From positions 281,151-345,150 of the forward strand of contig NZ_JAPLET010000009.1 in NCBI RefSeq assembly GCF_026391055.1: a stretch of 64,000 nucleotides of DNA, given 5' to 3'. The notes below the pieces were generated by a model. The model made no database searches, had not been told where the DNA came from, and saw only the letters and a list, made by a program, of their open reading frames with translations. Of the stretch, positions 33,451-43,162 are shown piece after piece. Position 1 is the stretch's first letter. Each line of letters opens with the position of its first letter. Both the position numbers and the translations under genes were made by a program. The DNA is from Spirosoma sp. Its GTDB lineage: Bacteria > Bacteroidota > Bacteroidia > Cytophagales > Spirosomataceae.

Positions 33451-36400
33451 TTAAACCAACTCCTCTTCTGGCTGCTCCTGCCGCTGCATTTGCAGGGCCG
33501 GGTCTTTTTTACCGAACCACTTCATCCGGATACGTTCGTTGATCCAGTACATACAGGGCACAATTACCAGCGTTAGAACGGTGGAGAATGTCAGGCCGAA
33601 GATGATAGTCCAGGCTAAGATGTTCCAGAATACGGAGCTATCGCCACCCACAATTATATGCGGATCGAAATCACGGAAAAGGCCCACGAAATCGACGGTG
33701 ATCCCCAATGCCAGCGGAATCAGACCGAGCACAGCTGCCGAAGCCGTCAGCAAGACCGGTGTCAGACGAATACCGCCCGCTTCGATGATGGCTTCGCGCA
33801 GGGGAACGCCCCGGCCACGCAACTCTTCAATAAATTCAATGAGCAGAATTCCGTTCTTCACCACAATACCGGCGAGGGCGATGATACCCACACCCGACAT
33901 AATGACGGAGAACTCCTTATTGAAAATAACGAATCCGAGCAGTACGCCAATCAACGAGAAGAGAATCGTCACGAAGATGATCAGCGGCTTCACCACCGAG
34001 TTGAACTGCGTTGCCATAATCAGGTAAATGAGCATCATGGCAATACCGAAAGCCGATACAAGGAAGTTCATCGACTCCTGCTGGTCCTCCTGTTCGCCAC
34101 CCATTTTGAGCGTATACCCGTTTGGAACGTCAATCTCTTTTATGACCTCCTGAATCTGGGCCACAATCTGGTTGGCGTTATAGCCCGGTACCACGTCGGA
34201 ACTCAACGTAACGAGCCGCTGCTGGTTTTTCCGGTTGATCTGACTAAAGGTTGTCGAATAGCTAATGTTAGCTACCGACGTGATCGGCACCTGACGTAGT
34301 TGCCCGCCCATGACCATGTCCCGATAGACCACATTCAGACTCAACAACTTGTCGATCTGACTCCGGTCGTCTTGCTTCAGGCGGACCATGATTGGGTATT
34401 CATCCTTCGCATCACGGAACTTCGACACTTCTAACCCGAATAGGGCGGTTCGAATAGCCAGGGCCACCTGACCCGACGAGATTCCTTCACGCTCGGCTTT
34501 TTCCCGATCGATGTTGATAACGATCTCAGGCTTGTTCGTGATCAAGTCCGATTTCAACTGGTCGATGCCCTTGATACCAGCTTGTGAAATCTTCTGTCGA
34601 ACCTGTTTTTCCAGTTTCTGAAGTTCACCAAATTCCTCACCAGCAATCTCAATAGCAATCGGTTTACCCGTTGGCGGTCCGTTCGATTCGCGTTCTACAG
34701 ACAGCTCTGTACCCGGCAAACCACTCACCGCTACCCGTACTTTAGCCAGCAGCGAGTCGGTCGAAATACCGTTCCGTTCTTCGTTTGGCTTAAACGCAAT
34801 CGTCACTTTCGACTTTTGTGGCGTGGCCGACCGGTCGGGATTCATCGGATCACCGGCGTTCTTACCAACGTTAGAAATAACGGAGTTAACGATGTCTGTC
34901 GCCTTATTGTCTTCCAGTACCTTAAATACGCGCTTCTCAATAACCCTGGTTATGGAATCGGTTACGCGAGCATCAGTACCAATCGGCATCACGTTGTACA
35001 CATAGATGTAATCGGGCTCACCGCTTGGAAAAAACAACACTTTAGGCTTGGCGATACCGACGATAATGAAGGTCAGAATCAGCAATCCAAAAGCTCCGGC
35101 AATGGCACCAACCGGACGCCATCCCGTCAAGATCCACGAAATCAACCGACGATACCCGTTCTTAAGCGCGGGTAATAACCGTTCCTGGAAAGGCACGATC
35201 AGCTTCGGCGTCAGCACGTAATGGTTGAATACATACAGGATAATGAATAGCACGAACAGGTTACCGATACCCCGGTCAACGACGTAGCCCACGCCCGCCA
35301 ACACCGTCATTATCATAAGCGGCCGCTTAATTTCCTGGAAGCTCTGTTTGTCTTCGTGGTTATCGTCGTCATGCCGTTTCATGAACGTTACGGCAAATAC
35401 CGGATTGATCACATAGGCAACGAAGAGGGAAGCGAACAGTGTTAGAATAAGCGTCAGGGGCAGGAATTTCATAAATTCACCCACAATACCTGGCCAGAAC
35501 AACAGTGGGAAGAACGGCGCAATGGTCGTCAGTGTGCCGGATAAAACCGGTACGAACACCTCACCCGCAGCCGCTTTTACGGCCTGTTTGATGTCCCAGT
35601 TTTTATTCTCGTTGAAAAGCCGGTGGGAGTTTTCGATAACCACAATGGCATCATCGACCACCAGCCCCAAACCGAGCAGAAAGGCAAAAAGCACCATCGT
35701 GTTTAGCGTAAACGATGCACCTACGGCAGGCCCCAGAATTGGCATCAACACGAAAGCCACCAGCGCCGACAGCGGTACCGACAGACCCACGAAGATGGCA
35801 TCCCGAACGCCCATAAAGAACATCAGGATCAACACCACGAAAATGAAGCCCAATACAACGGTGTTGATCAGGTCATTGACGTTTTCGCGCGTCCGCTCCG
35901 ACTGGTCAGCGGTGATCTTCACCTCCAAACCTTCGGGGAAACGAGTTTCCTTGTAGTCTTCAATCGTTTTCTCGATCCGGTCGGCGGCCGAAATCAGGTT
36001 AGCCCCGGCGCGTTTGATCACGTTCAGCGTAACAACCGATTTGTTGTTCAACCGGGCAAAGTTCTGTTGCTCTTCGAAGTTATCCTGTACCTCAGCAATG
36101 TCACCGAGCCTTACCGTGGCACCCGTAGCGGTCCGAATCTGTAGATTCTGAAGCTGGGTAACGTCCGTAAATTCACCTTTCACCCGTACTGTCCGGCGAA
36201 CGCCGTCTATAGGTAATTCACCACCCGACACGTTCACGTTTTCGCCCTGAATAGCCTGTTGAATATCCGAGAAGGCCAGACCAGCCGACTGCATCCGGGG
36301 AAGATCGACGTTGATCTGAATTTCGCGATCCAGTGCCCCAACGATGTCGACCCGACGAATCTCGGGCATGCCTTCAATGACGTCCTGTAAATCCTCAGCG

Positions 36401-36891
36401 TACTCTTTCAGTTGTTTCAGCGAGAAGTTACCGGCCATGTTAATGTTCATGATCGCCATTTCGGAGAAGTCGACGTCTTGGGCGGTTGGACCGGCATCGA
36501 GCTTTTGCGGCAGATCGGGCTTCGCTTTGTCGATTGCGTCGCGAACCCGTTGCAGGGCTTCGGCCGAATTCACATCCGGATTGAATTCGATCAGAATAAC
36601 CGATACATCCTGCAAGGCATTCGATTTAATGCGCTTCACGCCCGAGATGGACTTCAGCTGCTTCTCGATCTGCTTGTTGATGGTGTTTTCAATATCGGCC
36701 GGCGCGGTTCCTACATACACCGTGTTGATGTACACCTGCGGAACCTTGATGTCCGGAAACTGCTCTTTTGGCAGGTTATTGTAAACGAACAGCCCACCAA
36801 TCGTAATCAGGAAGGTGAAGATGTAAATCGCCGTTCGGTTCTCCACGCACCAGTTGGTGAATCCGAGGGTTTTGTACTGTTCAAATTTCAT
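33451..36891 (-). CDS. RND efflux transporter permease (AcrB/MexB superfamily)
   Basis: An 1146-residue inner-membrane antiporter with twelve predicted membrane helices in the RND arrangement. The first helix follows ENRTAIYIFTFLITIGGLF, and the helix-4 signature GLGLVVDDAIVVIENSHR includes the proton-relay aspartates. The large periplasmic loops carry typical PQVYINTVYVGTAP and porter-domain motifs. It exports drugs, dyes or other hydrophobic compounds together with the adaptor and TolC genes upstream in the same operon. Substrate range is not predictable. An insert of about 80 residues around HDDDNHEDKQ lies in the central cytoplasmic loop. Confidence 0.94.
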   Translation of the reverse strand: MKFEQYKTLGFTNWCVENRTAIYIFTFLITIGGLFVYNNLPKEQFPDIKVPQVYINTVYVGTAPADIENTINKQIEKQLKSISGVKRIKSNALQDVSVILIEFNPDVNSAEALQRVRDAIDKAKPDLPQKLDAGPTAQDVDFSEMAIMNINMAGNFSLKQLKEYAEDLQDVIEGMPEIRRVDIVGALDREIQINVDLPRMQSAGLAFSDIQQAIQGENVNVSGGELPIDGVRRTVRVKGEFTDVTQLQNLQIRTATGATVRLGDIAEVQDNFEEQQNFARLNNKSVVTLNVIKRAGANLISAADRIEKTIEDYKETRFPEGLEVKITADQSERTRENVNDLINTVVLGFIFVVLILMFFMGVRDAIFVGLSVPLSALVAFVLMPILGPAVGASFTLNTMVLFAFLLGLGLVVDDAIVVIENSHRLFNENKNWDIKQAVKAAAGEVFVPVLSGTLTTIAPFFPLLFWPGIVGEFMKFLPLTLILTLFASLFVAYVINPVFAVTFMKRHDDDNHEDKQSFQEIKRPLMIMTVLAGVGYVVDRGIGNLFVLFIILYVFNHYVLTPKLIVPFQERLLPALKNGYRRLISWILTGWRPVGAIAGAFGLLILTFIIVGIAKPKVLFFPSGEPDYIYVYNVMPIGTDARVTDSITRVIEKRVFKVLEDNKATDIVNSVISNVGKNAGDPMNPDRSATPQKSKVTIAFKPNEERNGISTDSLLAKVRVAVSGLPGTELSVERESNGPPTGKPIAIEIAGEEFGELQKLEKQVRQKISQAGIKGIDQLKSDLITNKPEIVINIDREKAEREGISSGQVALAIRTALFGLEVSKFRDAKDEYPIMVRLKQDDRSQIDKLLSLNVVYRDMVMGGQLRQVPITSVANISYSTTFSQINRKNQQRLVTLSSDVVPGYNANQIVAQIQEVIKEIDVPNGYTLKMGGEQEDQQESMNFLVSAFGIAMMLIYLIMATQFNSVVKPLIIFVTILFSLIGVLLGFVIFNKEFSVIMSGVGIIALAGIVVKNGILLIEFIEELRGRGVPLREAIIEAGGIRLTPVLLTASAAVLGLIPLALGITVDFVGLFRDFDPHIIVGGDSSVFWNILAWTIIFGLTFSTVLTLVIVPCMYWINERIRMKWFGKKDPALQMQRQEQPEEELV

Positions 36892-36977
36892 AAAGAAGGA
36901 GTTTGTCGGTTTTGGTTGCTGGTTTCGGGTGTTTCACCAATTGAAAAAACAGACTGAAACCAGTACCAAAAACCTGA

Positions 36978-38105
36978 TTAAAAATTGATCGCCTGTCCGT
37001 CAACCAAATCCTGATAACCCGTGGTAACGATCTGGTCACCGGCCTGTAATCCCTGCATGATAGCAATCTGACCGCCATACGACGGTCCGGTTTTGATGGG
37101 CCGCGCTTTGGCGACTTTCTTGGTACCTTCGCTCACCGCTACATAAACCAGTTGCCCGTTTTCTGTGCTCTGGATGAGGTTTTGGTTGATCACTATGGCA
37201 TTCGCTTTTGTTTCGTCGTTGATCTTGATCCGTGCCAGCATATTTGGTTTTAGTGCATTGTCGGATGGGAGAGGGGCCTCAATGGTGAATGTCCGGGTTA
37301 GCGGGTCTACCGTTGTGGCTACAAAGGAAATGCGCGAGTTCAGGCTTTTCTGTAAGTCCGGAAAGTCAATTAACACGACATCCCCTTTATGAACGCTACC
37401 CGAATAGGTGTCGGAGACTTTGGCCACCACCTTCAGCTGGGACAAATTTACGACTCGAACCAAGCCCATTCCCGGCGCTGCCGACTGTCCAATCTTGACC
37501 ATTACCTGATCCACAACCCCGGAGATCGGCGCTGTTACCGTTGACTGGCCCAGTTGTGCATTTAGGGTGGCCAGTCGGCGTTCGAGCGATTCTTTGTTGT
37601 TCTTCGCCTGTAGGTACTGGATTTCCGTACCAATCTGCTGGTTCCACAAAGCCGCCTGTTTTTCATAAACCGTGTTTACAAGCGATAGCTGCGTTTTTAA
37701 CTCAGCCATCGACTCCCGCAGCAGTTGATCATCAATTTTCGCGATCGCCTGCCCGGCCCGTACCTGATCTCCTTCTTTCACGTAAACTGCCGTGACGACA
37801 CCTCCCGATTTCGGCGATACCTGCACGTTGTTTTTCGCGTCAATCGTACCCTGTAACTCTACAAAATGCTTAAACGTCGTGGCGGCTACCGGCGACACCG
37901 TTACATCTTTAACGCGTACATCTTCCTGCTTCTTCGGTTCAAGTTTCGCCAGTTCGGCCTCCAGTGTTTTAATTTTGGTGGTCAACTCCGTTTGCTGGGA
38001 CTTCAGTTCGGTCAACTCCTCCCGTTTACCCTGTACATCTGTTTTCTTTTCTCCCGAGCAGGCTGCTAATAAGCTCACCAGAGCAATTGCGTAGTATGGT
38101 TTCAT
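36978..38105 (-). CDS. RND efflux periplasmic adaptor subunit
   Basis: A 375-residue lipoprotein-like membrane fusion protein. The leader ends in LLAACSG (lipobox). A coiled coil (EELTELKSQQTELTTKIK) precedes the lipoyl/biotinyl-like domain (SPKSGGVVTAVYVKEGDQV and TVTAPISGVVDQVMVKIGQS), the beta-barrel domain and the membrane-proximal domain. It joins the inner-membrane pump to TolC. It sits 18 bases after the TolC-family gene and 86 bases before the permease gene on the minus strand. Confidence 0.93.
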   Translation of the reverse strand: MKPYYAIALVSLLAACSGEKKTDVQGKREELTELKSQQTELTTKIKTLEAELAKLEPKKQEDVRVKDVTVSPVAATTFKHFVELQGTIDAKNNVQVSPKSGGVVTAVYVKEGDQVRAGQAIAKIDDQLLRESMAELKTQLSLVNTVYEKQAALWNQQIGTEIQYLQAKNNKESLERRLATLNAQLGQSTVTAPISGVVDQVMVKIGQSAAPGMGLVRVVNLSQLKVVAKVSDTYSGSVHKGDVVLIDFPDLQKSLNSRISFVATTVDPLTRTFTIEAPLPSDNALKPNMLARIKINDETKANAIVINQNLIQSTENGQLVYVAVSEGTKKVAKARPIKTGPSYGGQIAIMQGLQAGDQIVTTGYQDLVDGQAINF

Positions 38106-38123
38106 TTGGCTTTTTTTAACGTT

Positions 38124-39788
38124 TTAGTTTCCTACATAAAGCCGACCCAGGGATCTATCCTGATCAACTTTCGTAATTAGAAAATCATATAATGAAGCGA
38201 AGTAATTCGTCTGGGCCTCGCGGAGTGAGGACTCTGCGTTCAGAACTTCGATACTTGACCCGACACCTTCTTTGTATTTAATCTGTGTTACCCGGACAAT
38301 CTCCTGCGCCAGATCGCGGTTTCGTTGCTGTGTCTGAAGCGTTTGAAGGCTGTTTTTGAGGGTAATACTTGACTGCCGGATTTGCAGATCTATCGAGTTA
38401 CGCAGCAACTCACCGCTGTTTTGAGCCTTTTGCAACGTAATTCGCTTCTGAACAATCTGATACTTTTTCTGAAAACCATCGAAAATAGGAACCTGCAGAC
38501 TTAACCCAATAGTTGAAAAATTAAGCCATGGAGCAGTAATGAGCTGACCAAGAGTATTTCGACCGCTGTTATACCCATAATTGGCGAAAGCCGACAAAGA
38601 TGGGAAATAGCCCTTTTGCGTTAATTCAATATCCTGTTCAGCGAGCTTGATCTGGGTTTCCAGGGTTGAATACTCTATGCGGCTGCTGTATTTAAAGGTT
38701 GGATCAGGTGAAATTAAAAGCCGAAGTTCATCTATGTTGCGATCCTGTAGCTGCTCGGCCAGCGTGATCTCATCATTAATTCCCAAACCCATCTGATATT
38801 TCAACAGCGTATAGCTCAGTTCAATCAAATTCTGCACATTCTGCCGTTCAGCCTGTAGATTGTTGGCCTGAACCTCCAGCCGCTGAACATCCAGTCGCTC
38901 CACAAAGCCCTGCTTGTTCATTGCGCCGGTTTCTTTCAGCAGCGTATCCAGCCTACCAATGTTGTAGTCGAGTAGATTGGCTCGCTCCAACGCAACCAGC
39001 ACACCATAATAAGCTTTAGCAACCTGCTCTGCCACAGTTACTTTGCTAGACTGTAAGTTCCGCTGAGCCAGTTCCCGATACGTAGCAGCAGCGCGCAACC
39101 CGACGTTCAGACTGGCACTATAGATGACCTGATTTACACTAGCCGTGGCATTCGCAGAATAATTAACACCAAACTTCACCGGTATAGAGAGATCGGCCGG
39201 TGCCGTTGGATCGAAGGTGTTAGCCGGTAAGAATGCTTTCTGAATGATTACGTTATCGGTCAGAGACGAACTGATCGATACTTGAGGTAATGCCGATGAT
39301 TTAATTTCCCGAATGCGGGCTTCGGCACTCGCTCCATCCAGCTTACTATTCCGAATGTTAATGTTCTGATTAATCGCAAAATCTATTGCTTCCTGCAAGG
39401 TAAAAGACCGCCCTGCTCCCTTCTGCCCGGATGGTATTAAACCTGTTGGGGCTAATCCTAAACCTGAGTTAAAGTTGGTAATAACATTGGGCTGAAGATT
39501 GACTGGTCCGGTCGACGGATTAATGGAAGGCACTTCAGTTTGCGTATTCACACCCGGCTGCGATGGAACGGATACACCCGTTCCTGGTGTAGTACCTGGC
39601 TGCGCTACTATGGCTCCGGTACCCGCAGGTTGTTGCGCCCCCGGTTGTTGACCGCTTGGCGCAGCTCCTGTCGGTTGCTGCCCAACAGAAGGTTGTGTAG
39701 GCACTTGTGCTTGTGCTCGGGCTCCGGTCCCAAGCCAGACGCCAGGCAACCAAAGTGCAGCCACAAAAAGTAAATTATTTGTCTTCAT
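38124..39788 (-). CDS. TolC-family outer membrane efflux protein
   Basis: A 554-residue protein with a signal peptide (MKTNNLLFVAALWLPGVWLG, cleavage near ARAQA). It is followed by about 85 residues rich in Pro/Gln/Gly/Thr (QPTGAAPSGQQPGAQQP), unusual for TolC proteins. The rest is the standard duplicated coiled coil (FTLQEAIDFAINQNINIRNS, LDVQRLEVQANNLQAERQNV, GVGSSIEVLNAESSLREAQT). It forms the outer-membrane channel of the efflux operon. The start overlaps the TetR gene end by 14 bases, so translation is coupled. Confidence 0.92.
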   Translation of the reverse strand: MKTNNLLFVAALWLPGVWLGTGARAQAQVPTQPSVGQQPTGAAPSGQQPGAQQPAGTGAIVAQPGTTPGTGVSVPSQPGVNTQTEVPSINPSTGPVNLQPNVITNFNSGLGLAPTGLIPSGQKGAGRSFTLQEAIDFAINQNINIRNSKLDGASAEARIREIKSSALPQVSISSSLTDNVIIQKAFLPANTFDPTAPADLSIPVKFGVNYSANATASVNQVIYSASLNVGLRAAATYRELAQRNLQSSKVTVAEQVAKAYYGVLVALERANLLDYNIGRLDTLLKETGAMNKQGFVERLDVQRLEVQANNLQAERQNVQNLIELSYTLLKYQMGLGINDEITLAEQLQDRNIDELRLLISPDPTFKYSSRIEYSTLETQIKLAEQDIELTQKGYFPSLSAFANYGYNSGRNTLGQLITAPWLNFSTIGLSLQVPIFDGFQKKYQIVQKRITLQKAQNSGELLRNSIDLQIRQSSITLKNSLQTLQTQQRNRDLAQEIVRVTQIKYKEGVGSSIEVLNAESSLREAQTNYFASLYDFLITKVDQDRSLGRLYVGN

Positions 39789-40401
39789 AAATAATCGGTT
39801 GTACTCCTTTATTCAAAAACTGGTTGTAAATGGTGAAACCTTTTTCGGTCAGCATACCGCGCACAAAGTGATGTATCAGTTCATACTGAATGTCGTGCAT
39901 AGAATATTTGTCTGTAGGGAAAATCTCATTGTCGAAGGCCAGTTCAATCTGTTCGACCCGTAAACGAGCTAAAATGGCTGGATTTATGTCGTTGCGATAT
40001 AGTCCTTCAGAAATACCTTTTTGGATATTTTCAAGAATAGACCGCATTATTGCATCCTCCTTATACTTATTAAATAGTGTGAATGCCTGGGGATAATATC
40101 GTTTGACATCAATAAGTAAGTTTGGACTGACATGGTCGGCGTTACGCTGCATCATGTTTAGGACACTCAGAAGCTCCTCAACAGGATTTGCCATTTCAAC
40201 AACCATACAATTCATTTCTGAAAGGTTTCGGCCAATTTTACTCTCAATCACCTGATACAGAATCTGCTCTTTATCAGAAAAATGCTGGTAAATTGTCTTC
40301 TTGGATATCCCCAGATTGCGGGCAATATCCTCCATCGTTACAGACCGAACGCCATATTTCCAAAACAACCGTTCAGCCTCTTCCAGTATCCTTTCTTTCA
40401 T
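39775..40401 (-). CDS. TetR/AcrR family transcriptional regulator
   Basis: A 208-residue regulator with an N-terminal helix-turn-helix (RSVTMEDIARNLGISKKTIY, then QHFSDKEQILYQVIE) and a helical ligand-binding C-terminal domain. It is the first gene of the efflux operon and the likely repressor of its own operon. An inverted repeat with 12-base arms, 40428-40465, overlaps the candidate promoter just upstream. The ligand is unknown; efflux substrates are the usual inducers in this family. Confidence 0.92.
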   Translation of the reverse strand: MKERILEEAERLFWKYGVRSVTMEDIARNLGISKKTIYQHFSDKEQILYQVIESKIGRNLSEMNCMVVEMANPVEELLSVLNMMQRNADHVSPNLLIDVKRYYPQAFTLFNKYKEDAIMRSILENIQKGISEGLYRNDINPAILARLRVEQIELAFDNEIFPTDKYSMHDIQYELIHHFVRGMLTEKGFTIYNQFLNKGVQPIIYEDK

Positions 40402-40427
40402 TAATGAATAGAACTTTTGCAGGATGA

Positions 40428-40465
40428 ACTCCGGAAACTCAAATATAGTTCGCAGTTTCCGGAGT
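40428..40465 (-). promoter_or_regulatory. Inverted-repeat operator around a -7 element
   Basis: Perfect 12-base arms ACTCCGGAAACT (40428-40439) and AGTTTCCGGAGT (40454-40465) are separated by 14 bases. The gap carries CAAATATA, which on the minus strand reads TATATTTG, a TAnnTTTG -7 element. I see no good -33 TTG. Position in front of the TetR gene suggests this is the operator for autoregulation of the efflux operon. Confidence 0.7.
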
Positions 40466-40516
40466 AAGTTTGGAGAATATGATGAACGGCCGAAATGGTA
40501 GCGTGAAACAACTGAA

Positions 40517-40547
40517 AAGCCCGACGAACCTCCTGGTAGCCGGGCTT
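40517..40547 (-). terminator. Probable terminator after recF
   Basis: AAGCCCG (40517-40523) and CGGGCTT (40541-40547) form a GC-rich stem. On the minus strand it is followed by TTTT. It lies downstream of recF and upstream of the TetR operon, both on the minus strand. Confidence 0.65.
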
Positions 40548-40608
40548 ATTTATTCGAACTGAACTCTATCTCCTAGTAACCTAACAGTGTTAACTGATTG
40601 ACAAACGC

Positions 40609-41715
40609 TTAATTGCCGATTTCAAAAAACTTTATATCTGCTTTAACATTGGTAAGCAATTGCCGGGTACGCTCCGGGCGGGCGTCGGTGATAAAGAGTT
40701 GGCCAAACACGCCCTCGTCCATTTGCTGGATCAGCTTACCGATACGCCGGTCGTCCAGCTTGTCGAAAATATCATCCAGCAGTAGAATGGGTTTTACGCC
40801 TTTTTCGGCCTCTAACTGCGTAAACTGGGCTAGTTTGAGGGCAATAACAAACGTTTTCTGCTGCCCCTGCGACCCAAACTTCTTTAGCGGTACGGGCGGC
40901 TGGCCATTGCCTGACCCAATAATAAATGAGTAATCATCCTTGTGAATACCCATCGTTGTTCGCTGGAGCACAGTATCGCGCCGACGAAAGTGCCTGAACT
41001 CGTCGGCAAAACCGGGATTACTCATCTCCGACTCATAGAGGATCGTTACCTCTTCCCGGTCATCGCTCAGGTAAGCGTAGTGCGACCGAAAGCCTGGCAA
41101 AAACTCGTTGATGAACTGACGCCTGCGGTCGTGTATTTTCTGACCAAGCTCCAGCAGCGGTTCATCGTAGGTATCCAGCAAGTCGTTATCAACCTGATTT
41201 CGCTCGGCAAAAAGCTTCAGGAGGCTGTTCCGCTGCTTGAGTATCTGCTGATACATGAGGTAATTACGCAGGTACTCCGGGTCGAGCTGGGAGAGCACCC
41301 CATCAAAAAAGTGCCGCCGATCTTCGCTGTGCTCCCGAACGAGATCCGTATCGTTAGGAGCAACCAGAACGACCGGAAACCGGCCAATGTGCTCGCTTAT
41401 CCGCTCATACGGCTTTTTGTCGGCCATTAGCACTTTCCGCTGACCTCTCTGTAAACTTATGGTTATCTGAACGGTACGATCGTCGTGTTCTTCAAAAATT
41501 CCGTCGATAATAAAGTAGTCCGTATCGTGCAGAATGCTCATTGCATCCTGACTCTGAAAGGCGCTTTTACTCAGAGACAGGAAATAGACCGCATCCAGCA
41601 GGTTGGTTTTTCCGCTTCCATTAGGGCCTACGAGTACGTTTACCTGCATGCTAAATGTGTACCGAACATCTTCATAATTCTTAAAATTGGTCAGGCTTAG
41701 CTTTTCAAGATGCAT
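40609..41715 (-). CDS. recF: DNA replication/repair protein RecF
   Basis: A 368-residue SMC-like ATPase that helps load RecA at single-strand gaps through RecOR. The Walker A motif GPNGSGKTNLLDA, the signature region GSQGQQKTFVIALK and the Walker B motif PILLLDDIFDKLD are all present. Length and the ending (LLTNVKADIKFFEIGN) match the family. In many bacteria recF sits beside dnaA/dnaN near the origin. Here its neighbours are pdhA and an efflux operon, about 16 kb from the candidate oriC. Confidence 0.96.
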   Translation of the reverse strand: MHLEKLSLTNFKNYEDVRYTFSMQVNVLVGPNGSGKTNLLDAVYFLSLSKSAFQSQDAMSILHDTDYFIIDGIFEEHDDRTVQITISLQRGQRKVLMADKKPYERISEHIGRFPVVLVAPNDTDLVREHSEDRRHFFDGVLSQLDPEYLRNYLMYQQILKQRNSLLKLFAERNQVDNDLLDTYDEPLLELGQKIHDRRRQFINEFLPGFRSHYAYLSDDREEVTILYESEMSNPGFADEFRHFRRRDTVLQRTTMGIHKDDYSFIIGSGNGQPPVPLKKFGSQGQQKTFVIALKLAQFTQLEAEKGVKPILLLDDIFDKLDDRRIGKLIQQMDEGVFGQLFITDARPERTRQLLTNVKADIKFFEIGN

Positions 41716-41805
41716 GAGAGTAGCAGATAACGCGATAATGCGTAATTTCGCGGGAATTAGTTGCGCATCTGATCACTGTAATTACATGCGCAACCAATTT
41801 GGCAA

Positions 41806-41813
41806 CAAAGATA
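41806..41813 (-). promoter_or_regulatory. Candidate -7 element for recF
   Basis: The minus strand reads TATCTTTG, a match to TAnnTTTG, roughly 90 bases before the recF ATG. No convincing -33 TTG is present. The remainder of the 188-base recF-pdhA spacer shows no other strong signal. Confidence 0.35.
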
Positions 41814-41903
41814 CGGTCGGTTTGTTAGGTTAACAGACCTTTAGCCGGTTAGCCAAGTACGGCAGAGCGCCAGCGATAGCTCATTTTATCGAACTCATTC
41901 CTC

Positions 41904-42962
41904 ATGGCAAGCGTCAAAGAGAAATCCAAACAGAATGGTAAAGCTCCGGCAGCTCCGGCAGCCGTAGCCGAGAAAATACAGCACCCCAAAGAGCGGTACA
42001 TGTATTGGTATGAATCCATGCAGTTGCAGCGGAAATTTGAAGAGAAAGCCGGTCAATTGTACGGACAACAGAAAATCCGTGGGTTTTGCCATCTTTACAT
42101 TGGTCAGGAAGCCTGCTCGTCGGGTTCTTACACGGCTCTGACAAAAGATGACAAGTGGATTACCGCTTATCGCGACCATGGTATCCCAATTGCGCTGGGC
42201 TCCGACCCAAAAGCAATTATGGCCGAGCTGTTCGCTAAACAAACCGGCTCCTCAAAAGGCAAAGGCGGTTCGATGCACATCTTCGATAAATCGGTCAATT
42301 TCATTGGTGGTCACGGCATTGTAGGTGCTCAAATTCCAATGGGAGCAGGTATTGCCTTCACCGAAAAATATAATAAGACCAATAACCTTTGCATCACCTT
42401 TATGGGCGATGGAGCGGTTCGTCAAGGTGCTTTGCACGAGGCTTTCAATATGGCCATGCTGTGGAAACTGCCCGTGATTTTTGTTGTCGAGAACAATGGG
42501 TACGCCATGGGAACTTCCGTTGAGCGGACATCCAATGTTACTGATTTATACACCCTGGCCGAAGCTTATGACATGCCATCTGAACCCGTCGACGCGATGA
42601 GTGTCGAAGCCGTTCACGAAGCCGTTAGCCGGGCTGCCGAACGTGCCCGCGCTGGTGAGGGACCAACGTTCCTTGAGTTTCGGACGTACCGCTATCGTGG
42701 TCACTCCATGTCTGACCCTCAGAAATACCGTTCTAAGGAAGAAGTGGAGAAGTATAAAATGCGTGATCCAATCGAGCAGGTGAAAGCAACGATTCTGGAG
42801 AAGGGATTTGCAACTGAAGATGATTTGAATGCCATCGACCAGAAAATAAAAGGTATCGTTGATGAGTCGGTTAAGTTTGCCGAAGAGTCGCCTTACCCAG
42901 CTCCTGAAGAAGCGTTTAAAGATGTTTATATGCAGGCTGATTACCCATTCCTTATGGAATAG
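41904..42962 (+). CDS. pdhA: Pyruvate dehydrogenase E1 component, alpha subunit
   Basis: A 352-residue thiamine-diphosphate enzyme subunit. The ThDP/Mg motif begins at GDGAVRQGALHEAFNMA and ends with VENNGYAMGTS. The phosphorylation-loop-like YRYRGHSMSDPQKYRSKEE is also present. It decarboxylates pyruvate in the pyruvate dehydrogenase complex. The beta subunit and E2/E3 genes are not in this window. A short Ala/Pro-rich N-terminal extension (residues 1-30) precedes the catalytic domain. Confidence 0.95.
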   Translation: MASVKEKSKQNGKAPAAPAAVAEKIQHPKERYMYWYESMQLQRKFEEKAGQLYGQQKIRGFCHLYIGQEACSSGSYTALTKDDKWITAYRDHGIPIALGSDPKAIMAELFAKQTGSSKGKGGSMHIFDKSVNFIGGHGIVGAQIPMGAGIAFTEKYNKTNNLCITFMGDGAVRQGALHEAFNMAMLWKLPVIFVVENNGYAMGTSVERTSNVTDLYTLAEAYDMPSEPVDAMSVEAVHEAVSRAAERARAGEGPTFLEFRTYRYRGHSMSDPQKYRSKEEVEKYKMRDPIEQVKATILEKGFATEDDLNAIDQKIKGIVDESVKFAEESPYPAPEEAFKDVYMQADYPFLME

Positions 42963-42987
42963 TTAGTTGTTCTTGCTTTATTAAAGA

Positions 42988-43022
42988 AAGCGTTCGGACT
43001 AAAAATCCGGACGCTTTTTTGT
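42988..43022 (+). terminator. Intrinsic terminator after pdhA
   Basis: AAAGCGTTCGGA (42988-42999) pairs with TCCGGACGCTTT (43007-43018) with one G-T wobble, a 7-base loop and a T-run. A typical plus-strand terminator. Confidence 0.85.
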
Positions 43023-43098
43023 TGGCCATCAATTGGGCTGCCCTTTGTCATGAGGTTACAAATTCTTTACTTTATTTTGAACATTTCATTAAAATTAA

Positions 43099-43127
43099 AT
43101 GTATATACATCAAATGTAGAAACATTT
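43099..43127 (+). promoter_or_regulatory. Two adjacent palindromes upstream of the VOC dioxygenase gene
   Basis: ATGTATATACAT (43099-43110) is a perfect 12-base palindrome. It is followed by AAATGT-AGAA-ACATTT (43112-43127), a 6-base-arm inverted repeat. Both sit about 35-60 bases before the ATG at 43163. They are candidate operators for a quinone-sensing regulator such as a MarR-type protein, but no regulator gene is adjacent. Confidence 0.45.
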
Positions 43128-43162
43128 AAAACCTTTTAACCAGTTAGAAACTTTCAGCACAT

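Noticed and set aside
36919..36963. Inverted repeat CTGGTTTC/GAAACCAG between RND permease and adaptor genes
   Set aside because: Only 8 bp, imperfect beyond that, with no T-run, so I could not support a terminator or attenuator.
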